Source of the DNA: Brachycybe producta
Lineage: Eukaryota; Arthropoda; Diplopoda; Playtdesmida; Andrognathidae
Direction: 5' to 3'
DNA: 64,000 bases
Assembly (NCBI GenBank): GCA_036925085.1
Contig: JAUPFP010000005.1
Location: 1,874,001 to 1,938,000 of the forward strand
Positions 35,701 to 47,700 of the stretch are shown piece by piece (position 1 is the first letter of the stretch; each line of letters begins with the position of its first letter). The position numbers and the translations under genes are program-made. Under the pieces are notes generated by a model. That model searched no databases. It was given only the letters and a program-made list of their open reading frames with translations, and had not been told where the DNA came from.

Positions 35701-38700
35701 CCGGGTAGGTCCACAAATGTTCTTGACTGTCCGATTTGGAACTGTGGTGAATTTTCAGGGGAAAGTCCTGATACGGTTGATAAATCACAGAACTAATAAT
35801 TTTAATAATGACAAAAATAAAAAAAACCCATCAGAATAGCATAAAAAAGTGAAACGAAGAGCTACTGGCAACCTTACCGTATTTAAATCCTCTATATAAT
35901 ATATAATATAAATCCCTCCTATATATTGCATATATTGCAGCATGCAAAATGCAGTGTCAAAACCAGAAGATATAAGGCAGTAGCAATTGCATTGTGTTCT
36001 TGTGCTGCTGGAATAATGCAAGGTCTTAAAATTATTAGCCCCTAAAAAAACTTCTGCAATCTGTTCATTCACAAACCTAAGTCACCCCTACCACAATATA
36101 ATGCTCTATACAGTTTACTTGAAGTTGGTTCAGGACAAGAGCTGTTCCTCATAGGGTTCCCATTATCGGTCACCTTATAGCATTACCGGTTTGTTCAGTA
36201 ATGCAGCGTTACCGAAACCGGTAATACCGATAAATTTCGTTAATAAAGCTAAAAATTTATATTCAAAATCTGTTCTCTTATTTTATTCACTATGTTTAGA
36301 TCTACGGTTATTTTCTACATGCGGGCGGTGGCTGTGTGTGTCAGACAGCAAATTTCTTGTGTGTTTTTTTCACCATCGATTGCTTACTACAATTGAGCCG
36401 TACGTTATATTCTCTGCAATTCTTCTCCATGAGTTTGCATACACAGACACGCGCACAGCACGAGCGACAATATATTGTATCTTGTATGCAGGGTTGGAAA
36501 AAATCATGATTTTTTTAAAAAAAATCAAAAATCGTGATTTATTTGATTAAATCGCGATTTTTTTGATTAAATCACAGTTTTTAGTTTTTGTAACTTAATA
36601 AAAATAATAGGAATACAAAATAATGAAAGAAGTTACAAAATAAAACTTACAAAAGTGATAAATTATTCAAGTTTTTAGTTAAAAAACAAAGAAACGGGAA
36701 GAAGTCAAAGAAATCAAAATACAAAATTTTACAAATACTGAAAAAAAAAAAAACTACAAATTGACTTAGTATTTACGTTGAGTATTAGCACATCAAAGTG
36801 GTTTCAAAATTTCAAATGTATTCATTGTAAGCGTGTGGCTGTAGAAACATTTCTGCAACTTATTTCTTTTTTGTTGTTCAACATTTTAAAGACCGTCACC
36901 AACTTTCCTGCAGTTGATGCAATTGCAGTGTGAAGTTGGGACACAATGTCTATAACTTCTTTTGGAAGTTGATTGATCCCTGTAGTGTTGCCACCAAGAT
37001 AAAGGTGTAACACTTACTTGTGCTGGAGTCATTGCTTTGTTGTAACTATTTTTCACTGCTTTTCTTATGACAGTGGCAGAAGCTCTATCATTTTCTTGAC
37101 ACACCTCTTCCATTTCATCTAACAAATTTTTTTATATCTCCACAACTTCACTAATTGTACAGCTATCCATCTGAATTTAAAACATGATTTAATCAATGAT
37201 TTTAACTCAGTGATTTAATCATGATTTAATCATTTGATTTAATCAAAATGATTAAATCATGCCAACCCTGCTTGTATGTGAAATTTTAATTTGAAACTCA
37301 GTGGTTCTTAAATATTGGTTAATTCTTTTATCCAAATAAATATGAAACGTTTTATCGATAAACTAGTATTGAAGGGTCAATTTACAGGTAATACCAATGT
37401 AATAGAATAGACCGGTAATACCAGTTTACCGGTAATGATAATACCGCTAATGAATACCCTAGTTCCTCATCTGTTTAAAAATGTTAGAACTAAAATGTGT
37501 GTGAATTGCAAGTAAATTGTCCCAACGAAGTTCTGAAAGCATTTTTGTTGTACTCTAAGCAATTCCCGTATTTGCCACAAAATAAGCCTTATTGCTATTC
37601 ACTAATAACCCAATTTATATGTAGATATAACCTCTGATGATGATTGTCATATTACTGAAAATGACCTGAAAGCTGCAGAAGCATGGAGGGCTAAATGGGA
37701 ACTTCAACTTAAATAAGAAATTGTTGTTTAATGAGTTTAGCTTGGGTAAGGAATCCAGTAGTGTTTCCATTTATAATAGAGTCCATTCCCCTCGTTCACA
37801 TTCAGGCAAGTGCAGCAAAAGAATCCTTTAGTTAGGGTCCAATAAAATTAGCATGAAAATGACATAGTCTGTATCACACCTTTCCTCGTGCACCTTCGTG
37901 CAGCTCCAGGCAAATTTGAGAATGATTCTCGAAGAATTCTTTCCTTTTTTGCACGTTGCTGGAGGTCAGTATAAAGTAGGAGTGAATGTGGATTGTGGAC
38001 GTACGTTCGTTACTTTGGGAGAAAATTTGTGGAATCTATGTTTAACCTTGGAATTAAACCAATCACAACAACGCGGTTTTACTGTTTGAACCTGCACAAA
38101 TCACCTAGTGTGAATGTAAGTGGTTTTATTACATGAGCCTGAACGATTGTGGCTGAATGTGCACGAACAAATAGTGAGAATGAGCCTTAAAGCTTTTAAA
38201 TACGTATTCTATGGAACAGGCTACAAGTAAACCCACAAGAAATGATAAAATCACTGTATTACAGAATAATGCACCAGAGCTATTGATCCATGTAAAGGGT
38301 ATCAAAGTAATCATCATGTTATCCAATGTGGCATGTATAACTGTGTTTTATCACATATTGAGTGATTACTTGCAAAATCAGTGCAAATGTAAAGGTTTAT
38401 CCAAGGAATTCTAAAAGGTTGTTCCCGCATGGCATATTGAGTTCATTTTGTTGACATAGGTCACTGTAAACCTGTTAGATTTGTTTGCTGGAAATATGAG
38501 ATTAGTTATTGTGACAAAAATGCTTTCGGAGCTTGTTTGGAACAGATTTTACTTGCACAAGGAGGCCGGATTAGTCTTAACTTCTTTAAGCAAATGATAG
38601 AAGACTTCACCTAAACCAACTTCAAGTAAACTGTGCAGGGCATTATATTTGTGCCTCGGTGACCCTCCTAACAAAATTAGAGAATTTTGCACAGACCATT

Positions 38701-41700
38701 TGATAGTACTGGGCATGCGTTCTTAGTTTGGTGAAAATAAACTTGTATCATGGGGCTCTTAATTTTCTGACAATGTATTTCAACTCCAATGACCCCGGTA
38801 TGATGACCACATTGCAATTGTTATGCGATTTATGTATTTGATTTTGACATTATATTTTGCATGCTGCAATTGGAATTTTGTCCCTCTGCCACAGGCATTC
38901 GTTGCTGCTTGCAAAGTGTCACGACCCAATTTTTCTCCTATAATTAGGAGGAGCAAGACTGAATCCTGATGTCTGCTAGGCTGCTATAGTAGGCAGCCCA
39001 GCAAACGACATGAACTCCAGGTAGGGTCACTGTCAACCCCCAGGTGGAGCAGCCTAGGGGGTACTTAATAGCAAGGCAGCCATTAAGGAGGGACAGTGTA
39101 GTTTGAGTTTTTGAAGAGGATGTGTGCTCATGGTTAATGGTGTCCAAGATGGCCACCATCGATCATCTCTTTGCCTTGATTTGTGTTGTGCATTGGGTTC
39201 TTCTGCTAACTATTGTGCCTTTTATCAATCAGTAAGTCACTGAATAAATCTGTATCTTTATTATTTATCCTACACTGTGTTGTCAACATTATTCCGGGGA
39301 AGAGTAAGGAGGGTGAGTGTTCGAGTTGGAGTCTGACCGACTCCACCGTCCTGTTTCCGTTATTTTGGCCGGTGGTTCGCACGCGACTCCACGGTAGGAT
39401 TAATTGAAAATCTACCGTGGGTTCTCGTCTTGGTCGGCGGCAATTCACCGTCGAGATTCGGCGAGGCAGCACTATAACATAACGCAGCACTTCATGATGG
39501 TGTACCATCCGCAAGCTAATGGGCTTACGGAACGTATGAACAAAACCGTAATGGAAACCATCAAGCGTTACCTTGATCCCCTGAAGGACCAACGCGATTG
39601 GTGGGATAAATGATGGTCCGCTATGTGGGCCTACAATGTGGTGCAGGAGAGCACGGAAGTGTCTCCGTACCAATTGTTGTTTGGACGCGAGCCTAGGTTG
39701 GAGATTGATAACCTCCAACCTAATGGTCCGGTCCACGACTTGCCTGACCAGCAAGCTGTGGAGGAGCATGCTCGTCAAAATTTGGTGGCCGCTCAGGCAA
39801 GACAGAAGAGCCAGTACGACGCTGGCCGGGTGAAGCCACCCCTGTACCAGCCTGTTATGAAGGTCTGGTTGAGGGATATGGCTGGTAAGCTCGGCCAAGC
39901 CAAAAAATGGAAATGGGCATACAAGGCTGAAATGGTTATGGTGGTCTGTTAGGTTTCCGACCTTGTCTTCGAGGTAGAATTCGTAGATGGGTATGGTCGG
40001 AAAGTGTGGGACCGGTTTCAAGTTGATAACCTGAAGCTGTACGTTCTCACATGTGGAGTTCGTGAGGAAGATGGCCTAGGATGCTCTGACACCTCTTCGA
40101 ACTCTGAAGGGGCCAGTGATGCCGAGTCCAAGGCAGATGGGATGGTGGAAAATGGAGCAGCTCCTCCGAGACAATCCAATCAGCCGGTCTTGGCCTATGA
40201 GTCTACTGACTCTGAGGCAGAGGGAGCCCCTTAGCCCCGGTATAACCTCTGACCGAGGAAACCGAAGGCTTTCGAGGTGTTGCAGGCTTCCTCTGAGGCA
40301 CCAGGAAGTGCCAGGGACTCTTATGAGCCCCTGCCCTGGTGGAAGAGAGCAGGCCGATTCCTGGAGTGGGATGATGGCCTGGTATGGAGAAGTAAAAATT
40401 GGAAGCCCTATAACCCCTGGACGGGACACCGCCTTTCTGTCATGGTCAGATGGCGGTCGCCCAGGGAGAATTGATGGAGAAATCCTTAAATTCCAACTGT
40501 AGGCTTCGAGTGGAGTCTGCAGAAAAAATTTCTAACCGTGATCTCTCTTCAGAGTCTTCTCCTATGGATTCTCACCATGTATCTGCCCCTAAAAAGGCAG
40601 ACGATGGTTGGGTTTCCATGGAAACAGTGGTGGAGGTGGATAATGGTGTTTTAGCCGCCAAGTAGCCGATTCTCTGGTGAAATTACCTTGTTCGAAAATA
40701 TAAACAAAGACGGTTGCCTGCATTTATTTTTCATTCGAAAAGTGTATTTCACCGAAGAAAAAGATTAAAAGGCCCAAGATCACTGGATGCCAGAAGAAAA
40801 AACGTAAGTCCCTATAGGGGATTCTTTCTTTTCTGCCTGTTGGCAGTTTATTTTCACTGTCAAATGGTGTGTCAAGCGGTCATTGAATGGTTGCACACGT
40901 GGTGTCAGTGGAGGCACCGCCGTTATTTTTTTAACGGTGGCGCTACTGCCAGAGGGACCGCCCATATCATGGTTCTGGACTGACCGAACACTGTGGGACT
41001 TGGTGACGACTAGGTTCTATGGAGTTTGGACGTACAGAATGTGAGTTTGGGCGATTCTGACCATGAAAACACCATTGAGGACAGTTATGACCGTGGACCA
41101 CAGAGTTTGAACGGTCAGAAAGGGATTTCACACAGTTAAAGTTCGTGGGAATCACTTCCTTCGGTATTTAACCTGGTTATACGGTGGATAGCCAATCCAA
41201 AAAGGTTTTTAGCCGGTTCCGACCGTGTTAAGGGCCGTAAACACGGTTTTTTACCGTGTTTCACGGTGGTTCCACGGTTGGAACACGATTTCGCACGGTC
41301 AAACCCTGTGGAAATCGTCCATCTTACTGAAACAAAAACTGTTCGTGGTTTTTGGTTTACTGCAGGTAGCCGCGGCAGAGAAGGAGGATATTGGCGGTAG
41401 GAGCAGCAGTTCCTCCTTCCTCAGTTCCTTGCATCCTGGAGATGCAGGACTGGAGTCAGATCCTGCGTGTTACCCGGACTCTATCAGGCAGGCCATAGTG
41501 GACCTAGCCGACGGTGGACCTTTGGGTCCACTGTTGGCAGGGGATGCTGTTGTGGCTCAGGCATCCCCATGGACTCCACTGTATTTTGGGTCTGTGTGGA
41601 GACGCTTGATGAAACTCCCACCGTGGAGTCACCAAGGGCGACCATTCAGTTGGGAGATATGGTGATTCCGACAGTTGGGGAGCCGGTGGGGTCGAGTACG

Positions 41701-44700
41701 CCCATGGGAGGTGGCCACTGGCTTGGAAGCCGCCTCAACGGTGAAACGATGCTCCGGTGGACCAAAGCTGGCTAGAATTAGCTAGCCTGGCTGAGAAAAG
41801 CAGGGATACCTTCTTTGGAGGCACCTTGGTCATAGACTGGGAGGCAGGTATTGTCACCACTGAGGATTCAGTGATGCCCATTTCTCGGCAGTGGAGAGGC
41901 CAGATTATCCTCTCCAGAGGACTCTTCGGAGTTTGTAGGGAGAGGAACGACCTCCCCGGGTAAACAGTCAGGGACCGGATCCCTGGAGGGTACTCCCACT
42001 GCTCAAGGGAGTCCTATAGATGCTGACCCTTCGGTTGCGGGAGCCAACTCGGAGGCGAGTACAGCTACAGCTGGAAAATCTTCAGCTGGCAAGTCTGGTC
42101 AGTCTAAAGAGGCTAACCACCCCTCGAAGTCTGACCGGCCGGTAAGTTTTTGAGCTCCGGTGTGTCCTTCTCAAAGCATGGTAAACCTTCTCCCAAGAAG
42201 AAGAAAAAGGACAAGAAAAAGTCCACACGTGAGAAGGGAGGGCCACAGCCTTCCTTCCAACGGTCCCAGGGGACTGTTGGTGGAAGGGTTGGAGCTGATG
42301 AGGAGTCCCGACATGTGGTTAGCGTGTCGGCCGAGAACCTACCAGGCGATATGGCAGGCCTGTGCAAGACGTTGTTCTTGGCATGCCTCCATCCTCCCCG
42401 CAGGTGGTCGCGGTACGAAACCTGTTGGTTCGGTCGGTGGGAACTCTCCACCGGGTCAGCTCGCCTTCACCTGGAGGCGAGGGCAGCACGGCGGGGACAA
42501 GTAGTGTTCCAACCAATTGTGGTCCCATGCCTTCTGTACGAAGGACACCCTTTTCTTTGTGTTCTGACGATGGGGTTTTTGAACCCCTAGGGCTCTCCCG
42601 AGGGCGAGGGTCGACACTTTAAAGCCAGTCCTCCGTATTCAGAAGGAGAGGTTGTTCTAAATAACCGACTTGGTCTGTGGCAAGACCAGCCGGAAATGGA
42701 GGGGTTCCAATACTGTGGTTATTACTGTTTGGGAGAGCCACTCTCGGTGCCATGGGTGTTGTCGTTTAGCATGCGCTATGTGCTTGCTTTTGGCAGTAGA
42801 GATTATCCAGTGTTGCTAGTCGTCAACCCGGTAAGGAGGCGCTTTGCTATTTTGGATGTGGTGGGGACAGGAGCTGGATTAGTTCGACTAGTCCAGCTCG
42901 CGGCACCATACGTCCAGCACCTTCTTGGATGCTACTTGGAAGAGTTGGTTGGGGAATTTGTGACCCAACCACTACGAGGTAGCATGTCTGATCCCGCCGC
43001 CTTCTGACAAGTCGGACCCTACGTGAGGGTCCGTAGCTTGCCACTCTTGCCATCGATAAATTTCGATGGCAGGAGGAGGCGAGACTAAGGGGAACTGACT
43101 TTGACATCAGAGTCGGGTGGCGTAACACCCAGATGTGCCTGTGGTGGGTGCGTCGGTGGATCGAAGTCAGCCTGAAACTGAGTGGGCATCACAGGAGCAA
43201 TCCTTGCTGGCTCGACCGACCTGATCCCGGGAAGTTGAGAGGATTGTTATTATCCAGTTTTGCTCCTTCTTTAATTATGAGGAGCAAGACTGAATCCTGA
43301 TGTCATCTGCTAGGCTGCTATAGTAGGCAGCCTGGCGGACGACATGAACTCCAGGTAGGGTCACTGTCAACCCCCAGGTGGAGCAGTCTGGGGGTACTTA
43401 ATTGCAAGGCAGCCATTAAGGAGAGACAGTGTAGTGGGACCCTGAAGTTGAAGATGATGTGTGCTCATGGAGAATAGCGTCCAAGATGGGCACCATCGAT
43501 CATCTCTTTGTCTTGATTTCTGTTGTGCATTGGGTTCTCCTGCTGGCTGGATTAGCCAGCAGTATGTGCAATATTGTGCCTTTTATCAATCAGTAAGTCA
43601 CTGAATAAATCTGTATCTTTATTATTTATCCTACACTGTGTTGTGTAGACATAAGAGAAGATAGAGAAGATACCGCATAGGGAGGGTGGGGGTTCGAGTT
43701 GGAGTCTGGCCGACTCTCCACCGTCCTGTTTCCGTCATTTGGCCGCTGCTTTGCGCACGACTCCACGGTAGGATTCATCGGGAATCTACCATGGGTTCCT
43801 CGTCTTGGTCGGCGGCAATTCACCATCGACATTCAGCGAGGGGGACTTCCGATGATCGGCGTGACCCGAGGACACAACGGGTGCAAGAGGGCAGCTAAGG
43901 CTGCGATCCTGGCCCCAAAGGGAGTCAGGATACGGTAAGACGGGGCAATTTTACCGGGGTCATTGTAACAGACCCAATCGGGTTGTTAAAAAAGTAATTT
44001 TTCAAAATCAAAATTCAAATGAAAATTGTTACATTTAACCTGTATTCCTGTAGATATCAGCGATTGTGCAGTCAAGACAAAAGATGGTGAAATTTGATAG
44101 CTGTTGGTAAGAAAATATTGATTATGTGAAAACTGGAGGTGGGACAAATCCTAAATTTTCTCGAATACGAATCCGAATCCTTAAAGGTTCACAAATCTCG
44201 AATCTCTCGAATCCTTCTTATAAGAATCCTATATTATTAATTAAGATACAAACAAATGAAATAATATTAAATTATTAATAATAAAAATTAGTGTGGCACT
44301 CAGGGTCGCCACAAGATGATATTGGTTTTCTGGGTACCACCGAAATTGCAACAATCGCCGGTTTTTTGTTAGTGAACGCTTCTATTGGACGTCAATGGAG
44401 TGAAAACTAATTTACCAAAGTTTTAAGAGTGTTTTAAGGTTAGGATTCGAAAGATTCGAAAAACGAAAAAAGCGCAAAGATTCGAGTTTTCGAATCGGGA
44501 ATATTTTTCCAGGTTTGAGGATTCGAATGGCCCATCCGTAGTGAAAACTATAAATATTGACAAGAAAAAAAAATCCACTAGGCCATTTCTAACTACCTAT
44601 AATGTGGCACACATTATACATGTGTCTTTATTTGCCTTTGCGATTTAAAGTCCTGGGTTATTTTGAACTACACACTACTTCATAAAATTGTGACGACTGG

Positions 44701-47700
44701 CAAGAATTGTTTGGTCCATCCAGAATTGTAAAATTTGATATGTTTTTTTTTTATTTTCTAGGATTGAGGACCTTAACGAACAAACAATCTTCGAAACTCA
44801 AGGAAACCGTGTAACTCCTCTCGTAACTAACCCTGGACGAGTTTTGTTAACAACATCGAGGCTTTATTTTCAGGCATACAACAATGTAGAACCAGTGAGT
44901 TAAACCATTTATGTATTCATCAGTCATCACTTGGGCCGAGACTTTTCGGTAATAGACATTTTTTAATTTTAGTCTGTAACGGGTTATAAAAATGGCACAT
45001 TATGATTTTGATCGAAAGCCACTTTTCCACAACATCCTGTAGCTATTTACTGAGACTTTTTTTATATAGTTTAGGCATTGCTTGAGATGTTAGCAGTCAC
45101 ACTTAGCTAATAAAAAACGTCATTTAGCATTCCCAATATGAATTTAGTTGTTAGTTTACCCAGGTTCTCACATTGGCTGGCCAACCCTAAAACCCCAAAC
45201 AAAGAAACACCTGTGCTATGTTCAGACACTTACTTAATATAGTATTGAATACCCTATGCTTGAAGTCACCTAAGATAAGTGCACATAGTCATCATGCTTT
45301 GCAAATAAGTAGAGCTAAGTGGATGGGGTATGTTTCCTGAAGTGCTTTGAGCAATGTATTTTCGTACAGTGCTCCTCGTGCTGCTTTAAGGTGTGATTCG
45401 ATCGTCCAGCACGTCTGCGGGCGGTGTCTGCGTCCTGGCTGCCTGCGACAATAGTTCTTTACCTGAGCAGTTCCTTCGATGCGTATGCATTTGGCATCTC
45501 TGCTGTGGGGCTTGCTTCTATACTGCTCTCCGAGCAGTATGCACGCATATACAGTGGTAAAAGGGTCTTTTTGCCGAGTCTCTTTGTGCTTGTTGTAGTT
45601 TTTTGTTGGTGTGTCTACGTGTCGAAAAATGCAAGTTGACCCATTACCGATGATACTAGCACAAGGAGACTCCTTTTCTTTGGCTGCAAGACGCACCAGA
45701 GGAATCACACGGGCCACGCGAACGCGGCTATGGACGCAAAAGACTTCAGACGCAGTTGCAGACGCCAACCGCTGACGCGGCGGAAGAATTCTAGGGGTTT
45801 TAAAACAAGTGATTTAAATTTATTCACTCTGATTTTAAGCAGTCTATCATTATTAAAGGGCAAATGTATTGTAAATGAGTTCATAAATTTGTTTTTCGTT
45901 TTTTTTATTTCAGTTTCCGGTGTTCAAAATAAAATTGGGTGACATTAAAAGGATAGTAAAAAGGCGGTTTCTATTGCAACACATTGTAAGTGTATAGTCG
46001 ATTGACACTGGAAATATTATTGGTTTCTTCATTATTGTTTCATAGTTTGAATTCATAACTTTACGTTTAAATATCTGGTAATTTTTTGCCAATGAGACCA
46101 CGCATCTTTCATCGCAATTTTCTTGTTTTTAAGAGATTGTGTATAATATACACTTACTAGTTACAACTGACATTTTAACAAAATCGCCGCGCTTATGAAA
46201 TTAATAATATTTAGCTTAAATTGCTAATTATTTTTAAGAACCTAGACTGAATAAACATTATATATAGGGTGTCCAAAAGGTGACGATGCATTTTGGCGAA
46301 AGAATTCAACTGGGGACTCCCCTCCATTTCCAAAATACAGCTGCCAACGCTAGACAGTAGCTCGAAAAACATTTTATAACTTGTGCTGTAATGGTGTCGA
46401 TTGCAGTTTCGACTACAATTATAGGATCTTGAAGGTCATCCTCAAGCAAAGAAATCTAATGGTGTTATATTGCGTAAATGTGGGGCCCATAGTTTTTGCG
46501 ATCTTCTGACCACCCGTAGCCCACGAAAACTAACTTCTTATCATGATAAAATCCTTTTAAACTTGCACTGACGACAGTTATCCGCATCATTAAAGTTAAA
46601 AATATGGACACCCTTTACATAAAATGAATGTTTGTCTTGTCTGTTTCATATACATCTCACGCCCGTTAACCTACCATGACGAAACTTTGTATCGAAAGGA
46701 TACTCAGTAACGATCGGTGAACACACCCCACACAGCCAGGTTATCATCATGTTTTCCAAGAACGAGCATACTTGCTAAGTACTGAATAAGCTCAAATTAG
46801 AAGCGGGGCTACCATCGCTACATACATGTCCAGCAAGCATCAAACTGGTAGTTGTGCCTGTATTTATTCGGCCTTGTGTCAGATGCTTCAAGCCAGAACT
46901 TCATCTGTGGAACACACAGATGTCTGCGAACCCCAATTTATGAACCAATCGTACATGTTAAATTTCAAAATTGATATACGCTAATAGATGTTTGTTATTC
47001 AGTTTGTAATCTTTACAGTCATTGTTTTCAAACTAGCTTTTATGCAGTTCAGCGTAAGTGGCTCCCTAGATCTTTTGGACGCATAAATAGGGCTGTGGAG
47101 TCGTTAAATAATTGTTCCACTCCTACTCCTGTAATTTGAAATTTGTAATTTGACTCCGACGGGGTCTGACAAACAAAAATAAAAAATTGAAACTAAATCA
47201 ACATAATTATGTATTTCTTCAAAAATAATTTCTACATTGTAATTGAATTTAATTTAAATTGAATTGGTTCTTAAAATTAGCTTGACTGATGAGCTTAGCT
47301 TATGTCTGATTTCATCGATGCTCTCGAATCCGATTTCAGAATTCGGAGAAAGCAGAAAATAATCTTTCGACAGATACCGGAGTCGGTAGTAAGGCCCTAG
47401 CGGTTAGAGCGGCGTTTTGCGTAATCTCAGGGGCGTAATTTTTAAGACTTTGTGACAATATCTTAACGAAGTTAACAGTACTTGTAGTAGTTAATCTGTA
47501 GTTTGAAACTAATCAGTTTTCAGGTTATATTGCATAACATTTTACAAAAAAAATTTTTTTTTCAAACAATCATAAAAAGTTAATTGTGAAAGATGTTATG
47601 AAAATATTTTCAGCAATATCTGGAACTATTCTAGTTTCTAAAACGCTTTGAAATTTGTTTTAATGTTTTTCATTGGGTATGGAATTCAACTATGAATTCA

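Larger units (their letters stand above)
36152..37461. mobile_element. hAT-like element, TIR TAGGGTT, copy 2, with nested hAT
   Basis: Ends TAGGGTTCCCATTATCGGT and ACCGCTAATGAATACCCTA; perfect 8 bp target duplication GTTCCTCA at 36144-36151 and 37462-37469. Subterminal parts match copy 1 at 20376 (CTCAGTGGTTCTTAAAT, ATTCTTTTATCCAAAT). About 530 bp without the nested insertion, so a non-autonomous derivative. Confidence 0.85.
38917..43990 (+). mobile_element. Ty3/Gypsy copy C, internally deleted, target duplication AAAG
   Basis: Starts TGTCACGACCC and ends GGGTTGTTAAA, flanked by AAAG at 38913-38916 and 43991-43994. The left LTR is intact to about 39466 and then joins integrase sequence, so gag, protease, RT, RNase H and half of integrase are missing. 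The rest (integrase C-terminus, GPY/F-like tail, 3' ORF region, 3' LTR) is present. Sense orientation in NSMAF intron 7. Confidence 0.88.

Noticed and set aside
35785-36072. 95-codon minus-strand frame in intron 7
   Set aside because: AT-rich, no domain, no splice context.
37625-37716. Extra NSMAF exon ending WRAKWELQLK and stop
   Set aside because: Exons 7 and 8 already join in phase and match vertebrate NSMAF; this segment would add a stop. It may be a relic of another gene.
39206-40021. 271-codon minus-strand frame
   Set aside because: Antisense of the Gypsy C LTR and integrase tail, whose motifs are on the + strand.
47395-47430. tRNA-like AGCGGTTAGAGCGGCG
   Set aside because: Only an A-box-like word; no B box or cloverleaf follows.
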